Part shown: piece after piece, positions 1-5,026 of the stretch
Layout: each line of letters opens with the position of its first letter
Numbering within the stretch: position 1 is the stretch's first letter
Origin: DATAYF01 sp036272735
GTDB taxonomy: Bacteria > Chloroflexota > Ktedonobacteria > Ktedonobacterales > Ktedonobacteraceae
Length of the DNA: 5,089 nucleotides
NCBI GenBank assembly: GCA_036272735.1
Contig: DATAYF010000218.1
Span: 1 to 5,089, forward strand
Direction: 5' to 3'
Notes under the pieces: model-generated
What the model was told of the DNA's origin: nothing
Database searches by the model: none
The model's input: only the letters and a program-made list of their open reading frames with translations
Program-made: the position numbers and the translations under genes

Positions 1-643
1 CAACTGATACGGATATCTGCAGCCTTGAGCCGGCTCGTGAACTCGCTGCTCGTAAACTGCACGCCCTGGTCACTGTTAAAGATCTCTGGCGTGGCGATGC
101 GCAAGGCCCGATCCAGCGCTTCCAGGCAGAAACTGGTATCCAAGGTGATTGAGATTTCCCAAGCTAACACATACCGACTGAACCAATCGATCACCGCCAG
201 AAGACTAAATGAAGCCTCGCTGGAGGCGGATATACGTGATGTCACAACTCCAGACCTGATCGCAGCGCTCAATGCTCATCCCCCGTAACAAATACGGATA
301 CCGCTGCGTCGTCGTGCAGGGCTCGCTGGTATGCGGCTTGGGATAGATCGCTTCCAGACCCATCAGGTGCAGTAATCGGCGCACCCGTTTGCGTTCCACG
401 GGGTAGCCCTGGATGTCCAGCCAGGCTGCCATCTTCCGCGCACCATAGAACGGAGTCCGCGTATATTGCTCATCCAACAAGCGCATCAGGATCAGATTTT
501 CCTCGTTTTCCGGCACTGGCTCGTAATAGTAACTGGATCTCGCGAGCCCTAGGAGCTGGCACTGCTGAGCAATACTCAGCTCTGGGTGTTCCGGCTCAAT
601 CAATGCCCGTTTCGCCTCAATGGAAAGATTTTGATTTTTTTCC
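1..643 (-). pseudogene. IS3-family transposase OrfB (DDE integrase), frameshifted and truncated by window edge
   Basis: The catalytic part of the IS3-family transposase. After the GGGAAAAAAA run the OrfB frame reads LSIEAKRALIEPEHPELSIA, then the HTH_21-like part (RSSYYYEPVPENEE, FYGARKMAAWLD, RVRRLLHLMGLEAIYPKP), then the start of the rve catalytic core with the first Asp in VWSCDITYIRLQRGFI. A TAG at 205-207 ends this frame. One base earlier the protein continues as LLAVIDWFSRYVLAWEIS and LEALDRALRIATPEIFNSDQ, carrying the second catalytic Asp (NSDQG). Removing C205 turns TTTAGTCTT into TTTATCTT and restores FIYLLAVIDW, so a single-base insertion is the simplest explanation. The catalytic Glu is outside the window. 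A TTG at 603 could start the first segment but has no clear ribosome-binding site. A single OrfAB reading would need one base removed at 635-644 and one at 205. Confidence 0.85.
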
Positions 644-907
644 CAACCAGTCGACCTGCACTTTCAATTGGCCTATTTGCTGGTAAAGGCTGGCGATGAG
701 GGCTCCTTCGCTTTTTTCACGCTTCCCTGCTTGTAAGGAGAACACCTCCGGCAAGCCATCAAGCGCTTGTTTTTTCCACTGCGCTATTTGGGTGGGATGC
801 ACTCCATACTCTGCTGCGATCTCATTGGCCGTTTTCTGCCCTTTGATGGCTTCCAAGGCCACCTTGGTCTTCAGCTCTGCACTGTAGTGTTTCCGGTGGA
901 CTGACAT
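617..907 (-). CDS. IS3-family transposase OrfA (DNA-binding subunit), 96 aa
   Basis: OrfA of an IS3-family element, the part that binds the IS ends. The ATG at 907 is preceded by AAGGAGG about six bases upstream, a near-perfect ribosome-binding site. Residues about 8-50 form the helix-turn-helix (HYSAELKTKVALEA, then ANEIAAEYGVHPTQIAQWKK), followed by a hydrophilic linker. Residues about 69-88 (ALIASLYQQIGQLKVQVDWL) are the coiled-coil segment by which OrfA and the OrfAB transposase usually multimerise. The ORF ends 10 codons after the coil with KKSKSFH, which looks like out-of-frame read-through: relatives continue from DWL into the LSIE-type start of OrfB. The departure is at GGGAAAAAAA (635-644). 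OrfA is otherwise intact and of normal length. Confidence 0.88.
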   Translation of the reverse strand: MSVHRKHYSAELKTKVALEAIKGQKTANEIAAEYGVHPTQIAQWKKQALDGLPEVFSLQAGKREKSEGALIASLYQQIGQLKVQVDWLGKKSKSFH

Positions 908-961
908 TGTTTTCCTCCTTGCTCGCCGGTTTCTCGCTACAGCTATTTTATCTTATCGACC

Positions 962-981
962 TGTCCAGGAAACTGGTACCA
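962..981 (-). repeat. Terminal end (one inverted repeat arm) of the IS3-family element
   Basis: On the minus strand this segment reads TGGTACCAGTTTCC followed by TGGACA. It begins with TG as IS3-family ends do and lies about 75 bp upstream of the orfA ATG. The sequence to its right belongs to a different gene. Its partner at the other end is outside the window, so the exact repeat length cannot be shown. Confidence 0.6.
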
Positions 982-987
982 TCATAG

Positions 988-1269
988 TTTTTTAAGAGAT
1001 TGAAAAAGCGAACAGGTATAGATGATAAAAAGGTTTCTGCTCACAATTGTCGTCGTTATATGGCAACAACTCAATTAGCGGCTGGTCGTAGTCCTTTAGA
1101 TGTTCAGCGCCAGATGGGCCATACGACCTTGAAAATGACGAACCATTACTACTCTCAAACAGTGGAGCAGTTGAGGAAGTCGCATGATGAGTACTCACCT
1201 CTGCGCATTCGCAATAAGAAAAGTGGCGGAGAGTCGAGCGGCCATGGATCAGGTTATTGGGATGAGTGA
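988..1269 (+). pseudogene. Tyrosine recombinase / phage-type integrase, C-terminal remnant
   Basis: The C-terminal catalytic part of a tyrosine recombinase (XerC/XerD/phage integrase superfamily), which would cut and rejoin DNA at attachment sites. Counting from the TTG at 1000: the box II HxxR motif is H15-N-C-R18 (VSAHNCRRYMATTQLAAG), followed by DVQRQMGH with the conserved G40-H41, and the nucleophilic Tyr at Y50, nine residues after that His (GHTTLKMTNHYYS). The N-terminal DNA-binding domain, the first catalytic Arg and the Lys are missing. The reading frame meets a TAG at 985-987, four bases beyond the IS end, so the gene was almost certainly cut by the IS; the rest should lie beyond the IS, left of the window. 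The tail ends GSGYWDE and is basic before that. The fragment cannot be an active recombinase alone. Confidence 0.85.
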
Positions 1270-1607
1270 AGGCAATTTTTGAGCTTTTTGGTACTTTGGC
1301 TGAATCTTTATACTGCCTCTGAGCGTGAGGCAGAACCACGTTGTAGGGCATTTCTTCTGAAAGTCTCGAATCGATGACTTTCATTCGGGATGGTGCATCT
1401 TGGATGCATGGGATCTTACCATTAAGTTGGTGCGGATGGGGGAAAATATGTCGGGGCCCCAATTTGGGAGCAGTCCAACGTTCTTTCTATGTAACAACAC
1501 AAACGCATGTCGTATAATGCCGACGCCTGAGAAATCTGGCAGCCTTGCTTTTTAGTACATGGCGGCACCTTGGTGGGAGAACCCAAAATGGTATGAAGGG
1601 AGAAAAC
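1270..1607. other. Non-coding stretch with several small inverted repeats
   Basis: No convincing gene on either strand; the open frames that cross it have no ribosome-binding site and no family resemblance. It holds four short perfect dyads: CTGCCTC/GAGGCAG at 1313-1319/1327-1333; TGAAAGTC/GACTTTCA at 1358-1365/1376-1383; TGCATC/GATGCA at 1394-1399/1403-1408; and GGGGCCCC at 1453-1460, followed by the overlapping CCCAATTTGGG. None is followed by a T tract, so they are not obvious terminators. The right part (about 1525-1607) is the likely untranslated leader of the membrane-protein gene. The stretch could be leftover integrative-element DNA, an attachment region or a structured RNA; the sequence does not decide. 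Confidence 0.5.
1490..1518 (+). promoter_or_regulatory. Candidate promoter for the six-TM membrane protein gene
   Basis: A consensus -10 box TATAAT lies at 1513-1518. With a 17-bp spacer the -35 position (1490-1495) reads TGTAAC, a poor match to TTGACA, so the call rests on the -10 box. Transcription would start near 1525, giving a leader of about 80 nt before the ATG at 1608. This is the best-placed promoter-like sequence upstream of the gene. Confidence 0.4.
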
Positions 1608-2357
1608 ATGTCTCGCAAGCAAACAAGTTTGTTACAAACGCTAGCTATCTGGGTTGGCTTCGTCCTGTTCAGTTTCCCCTTGATCCTGACCTTACTGAGT
1701 TTTATGGTCGGCTGGTTCCCTGGTCTTCTTACTCTGTTTCTGGCAGTGTGGGTCGCCATCTGTTTGATGATGAGCATCCTTGCACGATGGATAGGATTAC
1801 GAACCGCACTGATTGGAACGGCGACTTTCCTGATTGGTATTCCAATTGCCGTGTTCATTTCCATGCACATCCCCAATAGTACATTTTACAGTGGAATGTC
1901 CAACGATAACACATTTGTTAGTGGAGAGACCCATGCGATCGTTATTTTCGGATTTCTTGGCTTCTGGTCCATACTGAGCGGACTGATAACAAGAAATGCA
2001 CGTGGCATGTATGCAGCTCTCCACCTTGCCAATTGGCTCTTGTCTCTGAGTGTACTCATGTTGCTGTTGATGGATCCACATTTCCTACTCTATCTGGCTC
2101 TTCCTTTGGGGATCATGCTTCTTTTACTGGTATTCTCTCAGCCAATTATGCAGATCCTGTCAGTGCTTCCATGGATCAACCAAACCGAACCATCAGGGGC
2201 GATACCAAAGCCCTCTGACTCTCAGGGATACGAAGATGGATACCAACCATTCTACGAAGAAGGCGGGAATACCTCTCTCTCTCATCCGTATGAGCGACAA
2301 AACCAGTCAGCATATATGCCACAATCAGAGATGCAACAACGACAACAAGACCTCTGA
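1608..2357 (+). CDS. Unrecognised integral membrane protein, about six TM segments, 249 aa
   Basis: I do not recognise a family. The protein is very hydrophobic for its first 187 residues, with likely membrane segments at about 11-33, 36-58, 64-86, 109-127, 136-155 and 158-181. There is a short polar loop at about 88-108 (HIPNSTFYSGMSNDNTFVSG) and no cleavable signal peptide. The last 60 residues are a hydrophilic, probably disordered tail rich in Q, Y, P, S and E (GYEDGYQPFYEEGG, AYMPQSEMQQRQQ). The ATG at 1608 is chosen because GAAGGGAG (1595-1602) sits five bases upstream. An in-frame ATG at 1593 and TTG at 1545 are possible but add non-membrane sequence and have weaker sites. The gene appears to be transcribed alone: an inactive integrase remnant is upstream, and the next gene converges on it. 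No catalytic motif is visible, so no transport or enzymatic role can be assigned. Confidence 0.8.
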   Translation: MSRKQTSLLQTLAIWVGFVLFSFPLILTLLSFMVGWFPGLLTLFLAVWVAICLMMSILARWIGLRTALIGTATFLIGIPIAVFISMHIPNSTFYSGMSNDNTFVSGETHAIVIFGFLGFWSILSGLITRNARGMYAALHLANWLLSLSVLMLLLMDPHFLLYLALPLGIMLLLLVFSQPIMQILSVLPWINQTEPSGAIPKPSDSQGYEDGYQPFYEEGGNTSLSHPYERQNQSAYMPQSEMQQRQQDL

Positions 2358-2394
2358 GGGTTGCGTTGCAAAAAATTTGGGGAAGAGAAGTTGA

Positions 2395-2415
2395 GTTTGA
2401 GAGGTCCTCTCAAAC
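2395..2415. repeat. 21-bp near-perfect palindrome
   Basis: The arms GTTTGAGAGG and CCTCTCAAAC flank a single T, a perfect 10+1+10 inverted repeat. With a one-base centre it would fold only after opening the inner pairs, so it resembles a DNA dyad or the upper part of a larger structure more than a standard terminator. Its outer hexamer GTTTGA/TCAAAC recurs in the next hairpin. Confidence 0.65.
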
Positions 2416-2423
2416 GTTCTTAG

Positions 2424-2456
2424 TGTCGTTTGACTCATAACTTGAGTCAAACGACA
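2424..2456 (+). terminator. Strong hairpin, probable terminator of the membrane-protein gene
   Basis: The arms TGTCGTTTGACTCA and TGAGTCAAACGACA make a perfect 14-bp stem around the loop TAACT, 66 bp after the plus-strand stop. There is no T tract directly after it (TTGAGC follows), so a classical intrinsic terminator is not fully satisfied. It could instead stabilise the 3' end of the mRNA or act with the upstream palindrome. Confidence 0.45.
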
Positions 2457-2577
2457 TTGAGCTGGCGATTCTCCTTTTCGTCATCGGAAGGAAATGCTTC
2501 AAAAGTGTTTTTTTAGATTGACCGATTTCGGCTTCCATTGTAAATGCTGGCCACACTCATGTTGAATCAGCAAAAAA

Positions 2578-2619
2578 TTCAAAGATTCGACCAAATTATA
2601 TTCAAAGATTGGGCAAATT
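2578..2619 (+). repeat. Two-copy imperfect direct repeat, 23-nt spacing
   Basis: TTCAAAGATT followed after 3-4 bases by CAAATT occurs at 2578-2597 and again at 2601-2619. Only two copies are present, in AT-rich sequence between convergent genes. It could be a chance duplication or a protein-binding pair; nothing in the context favours an origin. Confidence 0.4.
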
Positions 2620-2630
2620 TACCACTTTTA

Positions 2631-2667
2631 CAGACCAAGTTACTTCTCGTTTTTGTAACTTGGTCTG
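2631..2667 (-). terminator. Hairpin, probable terminator of the M55 peptidase gene
   Basis: The arms CAGACCAAGTTAC and GTAACTTGGTCTG form a perfect 13-bp stem around an 11-nt loop that holds five Ts on the plus strand. It begins 46 bp beyond the peptidase stop. On the minus strand the stem is followed by TAAAAGTGG, without a T tract, so Rho-independent action is uncertain. Its position between convergent genes would let it work from either side. Confidence 0.45.
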
Positions 2668-2713
2668 CTTCTATAAGCTGGCTCTAGAGGCTGCCTGATA
2701 AGGAGTGTCAAAC

Positions 2714-3529
2714 CTAGTTGCGATACCAGAACTGGTCCCAGGCTTGCCAGAAATTCTCTCCGGTCGAGGTGACGATTCTGGGGCCTGCAAATTCGACGCC
2801 TTTGCGACCAATAAAGTCGCTGACACCATCGGGAGTTGCCAGTTCGACTTTGAAGGTGACGGGACCCGCGAATTTGAGTGGTTTGGGCCATTGCTTCAGG
2901 CTGAGGGCCTGCGCGGTACGCATTTCGATCAGCGAACAGGCATCCTTTGGAGCCATATTGCGCGACGAGAAGCGCCCTAAGCCAACCTTGACCTGGGCGG
3001 TGACCACCTCTGGACCGATGAGTTGGGCCACTTCCAGGCACGTCACTTCGTCGCCTGACACGAAAATCGCGGGCACGCCCCAGCAGCCCGCGATAGCCGC
3101 CAAAATGCCGCTTTCACCGACCAGTACATCGTTGATGCTGGCGTTATGCCACTCTTCGCTCGAAACGGTGTGGCACAGGACGCCGTTCGGGGTGCCAGCC
3201 ATGGCGTGTGCGCCCACGAACAAAATCGCATCACAGCCCCTTTCATAGGCTTCGATGTAGCGTGCCCAAGGGTAACCAAAAATATATTCAGCACCGGATT
3301 CCAGCAGGTCTGGTACAAAGCTTTTGAAGCTATATGCTCCCCCTGCACCGTGACAATCGACCACGATGACCTCGGTTGCGCCAGCGGCACGTGCCCCACG
3401 CACGGCGGCGTTCACCTCTTCGGTATAGAGTCGGCGGCATTCGTCATACAGTTTTGTGCCTCCGGTTACCTGCTCCCAATGCTCGATACAGGAGATGCCT
3501 TCCATATCACAAAAAACAACAACACGCAT
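2714..3529 (-). CDS. dppA: M55-family D-aminopeptidase (DppA-like), 271 aa
   Basis: A zinc-dependent aminopeptidase of MEROPS family M55. The model is Bacillus subtilis DppA, which releases N-terminal D-amino acids (notably D-Ala) from short peptides and assembles as a decamer with an internal chamber. From the ATG at 3529 the zinc ligands fall at D8 and E10 (VFCDMEGIS), H60 (VVDCHGAGG), H108 (FVGAHAMAG) and E139 (VLVGESG). C119 in GVLCHTVS stands where the DppA nucleophile Cys115 is expected. The first three match B. subtilis numbering exactly as I recall it; the rest are shifted by a small insertion. The length is close to DppA (274 aa). The start at 3529 is preferred over the ATG at 3547 because AAGGA lies about nine bases before it and family members begin just before this strand. 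It is cytoplasmic, with no signal peptide. Likely role: recycling or scavenging of D-amino-acid peptides. The substrate is inferred from the family. Confidence 0.92.
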   Translation of the reverse strand: MRVVVFCDMEGISCIEHWEQVTGGTKLYDECRRLYTEEVNAAVRGARAAGATEVIVVDCHGAGGAYSFKSFVPDLLESGAEYIFGYPWARYIEAYERGCDAILFVGAHAMAGTPNGVLCHTVSSEEWHNASINDVLVGESGILAAIAGCWGVPAIFVSGDEVTCLEVAQLIGPEVVTAQVKVGLGRFSSRNMAPKDACSLIEMRTAQALSLKQWPKPLKFAGPVTFKVELATPDGVSDFIGRKGVEFAGPRIVTSTGENFWQAWDQFWYRN

Positions 3530-3551
3530 GATAAGTTTTCCTTCCATCAAC

Positions 3552-3580
3552 TATATATGCATTCCGAAACCCAACGTCAC
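3552..3580 (-). promoter_or_regulatory. Candidate promoter for the M55 peptidase gene
   Basis: On the minus strand GTGACG (3580-3575) and TATATA (3557-3552) are separated by exactly 17 bp, each matching the vegetative consensus at four of six positions. Transcription would start near 3545, leaving a leader of about 16 nt that still contains the AAGGA ribosome-binding site. The boxes overlap the dyad-rich gap, so the promoter may be modulated. The alternative is read-through from the upstream genes. Confidence 0.35.
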
Positions 3581-3657
3581 TGCCGTGGCGAGCGCTACGC
3601 GCTCAGGTTTTCGGAGCAGTAGTATGTACGCGGATTGCTGGTGCGAAGCCTCGCGCC
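3563..3657 (-). repeat. Nested inverted repeats between the two-TM protein gene and the peptidase gene
   Basis: An outer imperfect stem (3563-3572 with 3606-3615, one mismatch, TCCGAAACCC against GGTTTTCGGA) encloses a perfect hairpin GAGCGC-TAC-GCGCTC at 3590-3604. A further small stem is at 3640-3646/3651-3657, nine bases past the upstream stop; it is complete on the plus strand and has one mismatch on the minus strand. No T tract follows, so this is a possible mRNA-processing or attenuating structure rather than a clear terminator. Confidence 0.45.
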
Positions 3658-3665
3658 GCCACGCC

Positions 3666-4157
3666 TTACTTCGGCATTGCGCGTGATCTTTTGCGCTTGC
3701 GTCGTTGCGGAACGGCCACAATGGGCGGCTCGTACTCGCGGTAGAGCCTTCTGCCGATGAGCCAACCCAGGTAGCCGCCGATGATACCGCCCAGCAGCGC
3801 GATGGGCAACGAGGCGACGCTGAGCAAGCCACGGTTCGCCAGTGCGATAGAGATGCTAAACATAATGAAGAGCGTAAGAAACAGGCCAGCAACGATGCCC
3901 AGGCAGCAGCCGAGCGGACCACCATGCGCCTCGCCGCCCATCTCCTGCGGCAAGGTTGAGTGCGAGTAGACCCTCGGTTCTTGATCGGGTGACGCGGCCT
4001 CTGTGTCGCTTTCCTCTGGGGCCGATTGTGCTACAGACTCGCTCTCTTTTTGCTCATCTCCCGTAGGGTCAGGTGCGATCTGCTCGGTCTGTTGTTCGGT
4101 AGCTTCTTCTGAGTTGTGTTCTTCTCCAGGTGAAGAAGACGCGGGCGGTGTAGGCAC
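3666..4157 (-). CDS. Unrecognised two-TM protein with acidic N-terminal and basic C-terminal tails, 163 aa
   Basis: No family recognised. Residues 1-77 are low-complexity and strongly acidic, rich in E, D, S, P and Q with a single Lys, and look disordered. Two hydrophobic segments follow at about 82-107 (starting GCCLGIVAGLFLTLFIMF) and 111-135, the second containing a glycine-rich GGIIGGYLGWLIG that could pack helix against helix. The last 28 residues are strongly basic (GRRLYREYEPP, QRRKRKRSR). Two membrane passes would leave both tails on the same side; the Arg-rich C-terminus suggests the cytoplasm. The start is a GTG at 4157 with AAAGGA nine bases upstream. The gene begins 42 bp after upp on the same strand, so co-transcription with upp is likely. 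No catalytic residue is visible; a scaffold or membrane-tether role would be guesswork. Confidence 0.78.
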   Translation of the reverse strand: MPTPPASSSPGEEHNSEEATEQQTEQIAPDPTGDEQKESESVAQSAPEESDTEAASPDQEPRVYSHSTLPQEMGGEAHGGPLGCCLGIVAGLFLTLFIMFSISIALANRGLLSVASLPIALLGGIIGGYLGWLIGRRLYREYEPPIVAVPQRRKRKRSRAMPK

Positions 4158-4199
4158 GATGCTTTATCCTTTGGTTTTTCTGGCGACAAATGATTACTC

Positions 4200-4916
4200 T
4201 TATAATAGCGTACCAAACTGACGGTCGCCAGCGTCGCCCAGGCCAGGCACGATATAGCCGAGATCGTTGAGCTTTTCGTCAAGAGCAGCGATATAAATAT
4301 CGACATCGGGATGCTGCTGCGTCAGTTTCAGCAAGCCATAGGGGGCGGCGATGATGCCGACGTAGCGAATATGCTGAACGCCATGTCGCTTGAGGGTGTT
4401 GATGGCGTCAATAGCGGACCCGCCGGTTGCTAGCATCGGATCGGCCGCGTAGCAGACCTGAAGATCAACCTGCTGCGGAAGTCCGTTATAGTATTCCAGA
4501 GCCTGCAATGTGCGTTCGTCGCGGCGTAATCCAAGGTGCCAGACCTGTACGTCGGGCAGGACCTCGCGGAAGCCTTCGGCCAACCCAAGGCCCGCGCGCA
4601 AAATAGGTGTCACCCCGATGCCACCGGCCAGCGTACGACCGTGCATCGCTTCGATGGGCGTTTCGATCATGCTGGGTTTGAGTGCCAGGTTGGCGGTGGC
4701 TTCGTAGGCCAACAGTGCCCCGATCTCCTTAACCAGTGCGTAGAACTGCGGCGAGGACGTACGTTTATCGCGCAGCAGCGTCATTTTATGCTCCATTACC
4801 GGATGCGTTGAGATGTGGACGCGCGGCAGATTGCGTACCTCGTCGCGCGTTGGCTGGGGCACATCCTGCATCGGTAATTTCGCGTTATCATGGCCCTGCA
4901 TGTTTGTATGGATCAT
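4200..4916 (-). CDS. upp: Uracil phosphoribosyltransferase, 238 aa
   Basis: Converts uracil and PRPP to UMP and pyrophosphate, the pyrimidine-salvage step, in the cytoplasm. Family signatures are clear: HPVMEHKMTLLRD near the start of the core (38-50), LLAYEATANL (68-77), GVTPILRAGLGLAEGF (101-116), the PRPP-binding loop ADPMLATGGSAIDA (158-171), HPDVDIYIAALDEKLN (202-217) and the uracil-recognising C-terminus YIVPGLGDAGDRQFG (221-235). The ATG at 4916 is chosen because GAGGAG lies eight bases upstream. This leaves about 32 residues before the usual beginning of the enzyme (E. coli Upp has 208 residues); these are polar and not conserved in my memory. A later start at the Met of MQDVPQP would shorten it, but no comparable ribosome-binding site is seen. 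It probably leads a transcript that includes the two-TM protein gene. Confidence 0.96.
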   Translation of the reverse strand: MIHTNMQGHDNAKLPMQDVPQPTRDEVRNLPRVHISTHPVMEHKMTLLRDKRTSSPQFYALVKEIGALLAYEATANLALKPSMIETPIEAMHGRTLAGGIGVTPILRAGLGLAEGFREVLPDVQVWHLGLRRDERTLQALEYYNGLPQQVDLQVCYAADPMLATGGSAIDAINTLKRHGVQHIRYVGIIAAPYGLLKLTQQHPDVDIYIAALDEKLNDLGYIVPGLGDAGDRQFGTLL

Positions 4917-4972
4917 CAAGCAAACTCCTCGAATCGTGGCCTGTATGTAATACGTTATCCTTATCACAAAGA

Positions 4973-5001
4973 ATTGTAACAGAGTTGAGCCATAGCGTCG
5001 A
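4973..5001 (-). promoter_or_regulatory. Candidate promoter for upp
   Basis: On the minus strand TCGACG (5001-4996) and TACAAT (4978-4973) are separated by 17 bp, matching the vegetative -35 and -10 consensus at four and five of six positions. Transcription would start near 4966, giving a leader of about 50 nt with the GAGGAG site near its end. No PyrR-type or purine/pyrimidine attenuator hairpin is visible in this short leader. Confidence 0.5.
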
Positions 5002-5026
5002 GAGATGAGCTTATGCGGCTCACATG

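Larger units (their letters stand above)
1..981 (-). mobile_element. IS3-family insertion sequence, partial (left side outside window)
   Basis: An insertion sequence read on the minus strand. It carries an orfA-type helix-turn-helix protein followed by an orfB-type DDE integrase, the two-gene layout of the IS3 family. The end near the orfA start can be placed at about 981, where the minus strand begins TGGTACCAGTTTCC; a TG start fits IS3-family ends. Beyond 981 the sequence changes to a tyrosine recombinase fragment, which supports this boundary. The other end, the third catalytic residue and any target-site duplication lie left of the window. The transposase frames are disrupted at two places, so the copy is probably inactive unless slippage or a partner copy supplies transposase. 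Boundary confidence is moderate because the second inverted repeat cannot be seen. Confidence 0.85.
2358..2713. other. AT-rich convergent intergenic gap
   Basis: The 356 bp between two converging genes contain no supported ORF. From left to right it holds a 21-bp palindrome (2395-2415), a 14-bp-stem hairpin (2424-2456), a T7 run (2508-2514), a 23-nt-spaced direct repeat (2578-2619) and a 13-bp-stem hairpin (2631-2667). The hairpins lie 66 bp past the plus-strand stop and 46 bp past the minus-strand stop, as expected for terminators of the two genes. The middle (about 2460-2575) shows nothing else I can name. Confidence 0.6.

Noticed and set aside
1313..1333. 7-bp hairpin after the integrase stop as an intrinsic terminator
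   Set aside because: No T tract follows on either strand.
1358..1383. TCGAATC within a small stem resembling a tRNA T-arm, tempting as an integrase attachment site in a tRNA gene
   Set aside because: The loop is 10 nt instead of 7, and no anticodon arm, D arm or acceptor stem can be placed around it on either strand.
992..1462. A 156-codon open frame on the minus strand opposite the integrase remnant
   Set aside because: It overlaps a well-supported recombinase frame, has no ribosome-binding site, and its His/Ser/Pro/Cys-rich composition resembles translated antisense.
1508..1521. TCGTATAATGC resembling the core of a loxP site
   Set aside because: The flanking 13-bp inverted arms are absent; the match is just a TATAAT box with chance neighbours.
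2578..2619. Repeats as a possible CRISPR array or iteron origin
   Set aside because: Only two imperfect copies exist, with almost no spacer; there is no Rep gene or cas gene in the window.
2640..3041. A 133-codon minus-strand frame overlapping the end of the peptidase gene
   Set aside because: It is out of frame with the fully motif-supported M55 peptidase and shows no family signature.
2718..3248. A 176-codon plus-strand frame opposite the peptidase
   Set aside because: It is antisense to a gene with all expected catalytic residues and no independent start signals were found.
4199..4207. TATAAT on the plus strand at the end of upp as a possible promoter
   Set aside because: The bases are the last codons and stop of upp, and no plus-strand gene follows.
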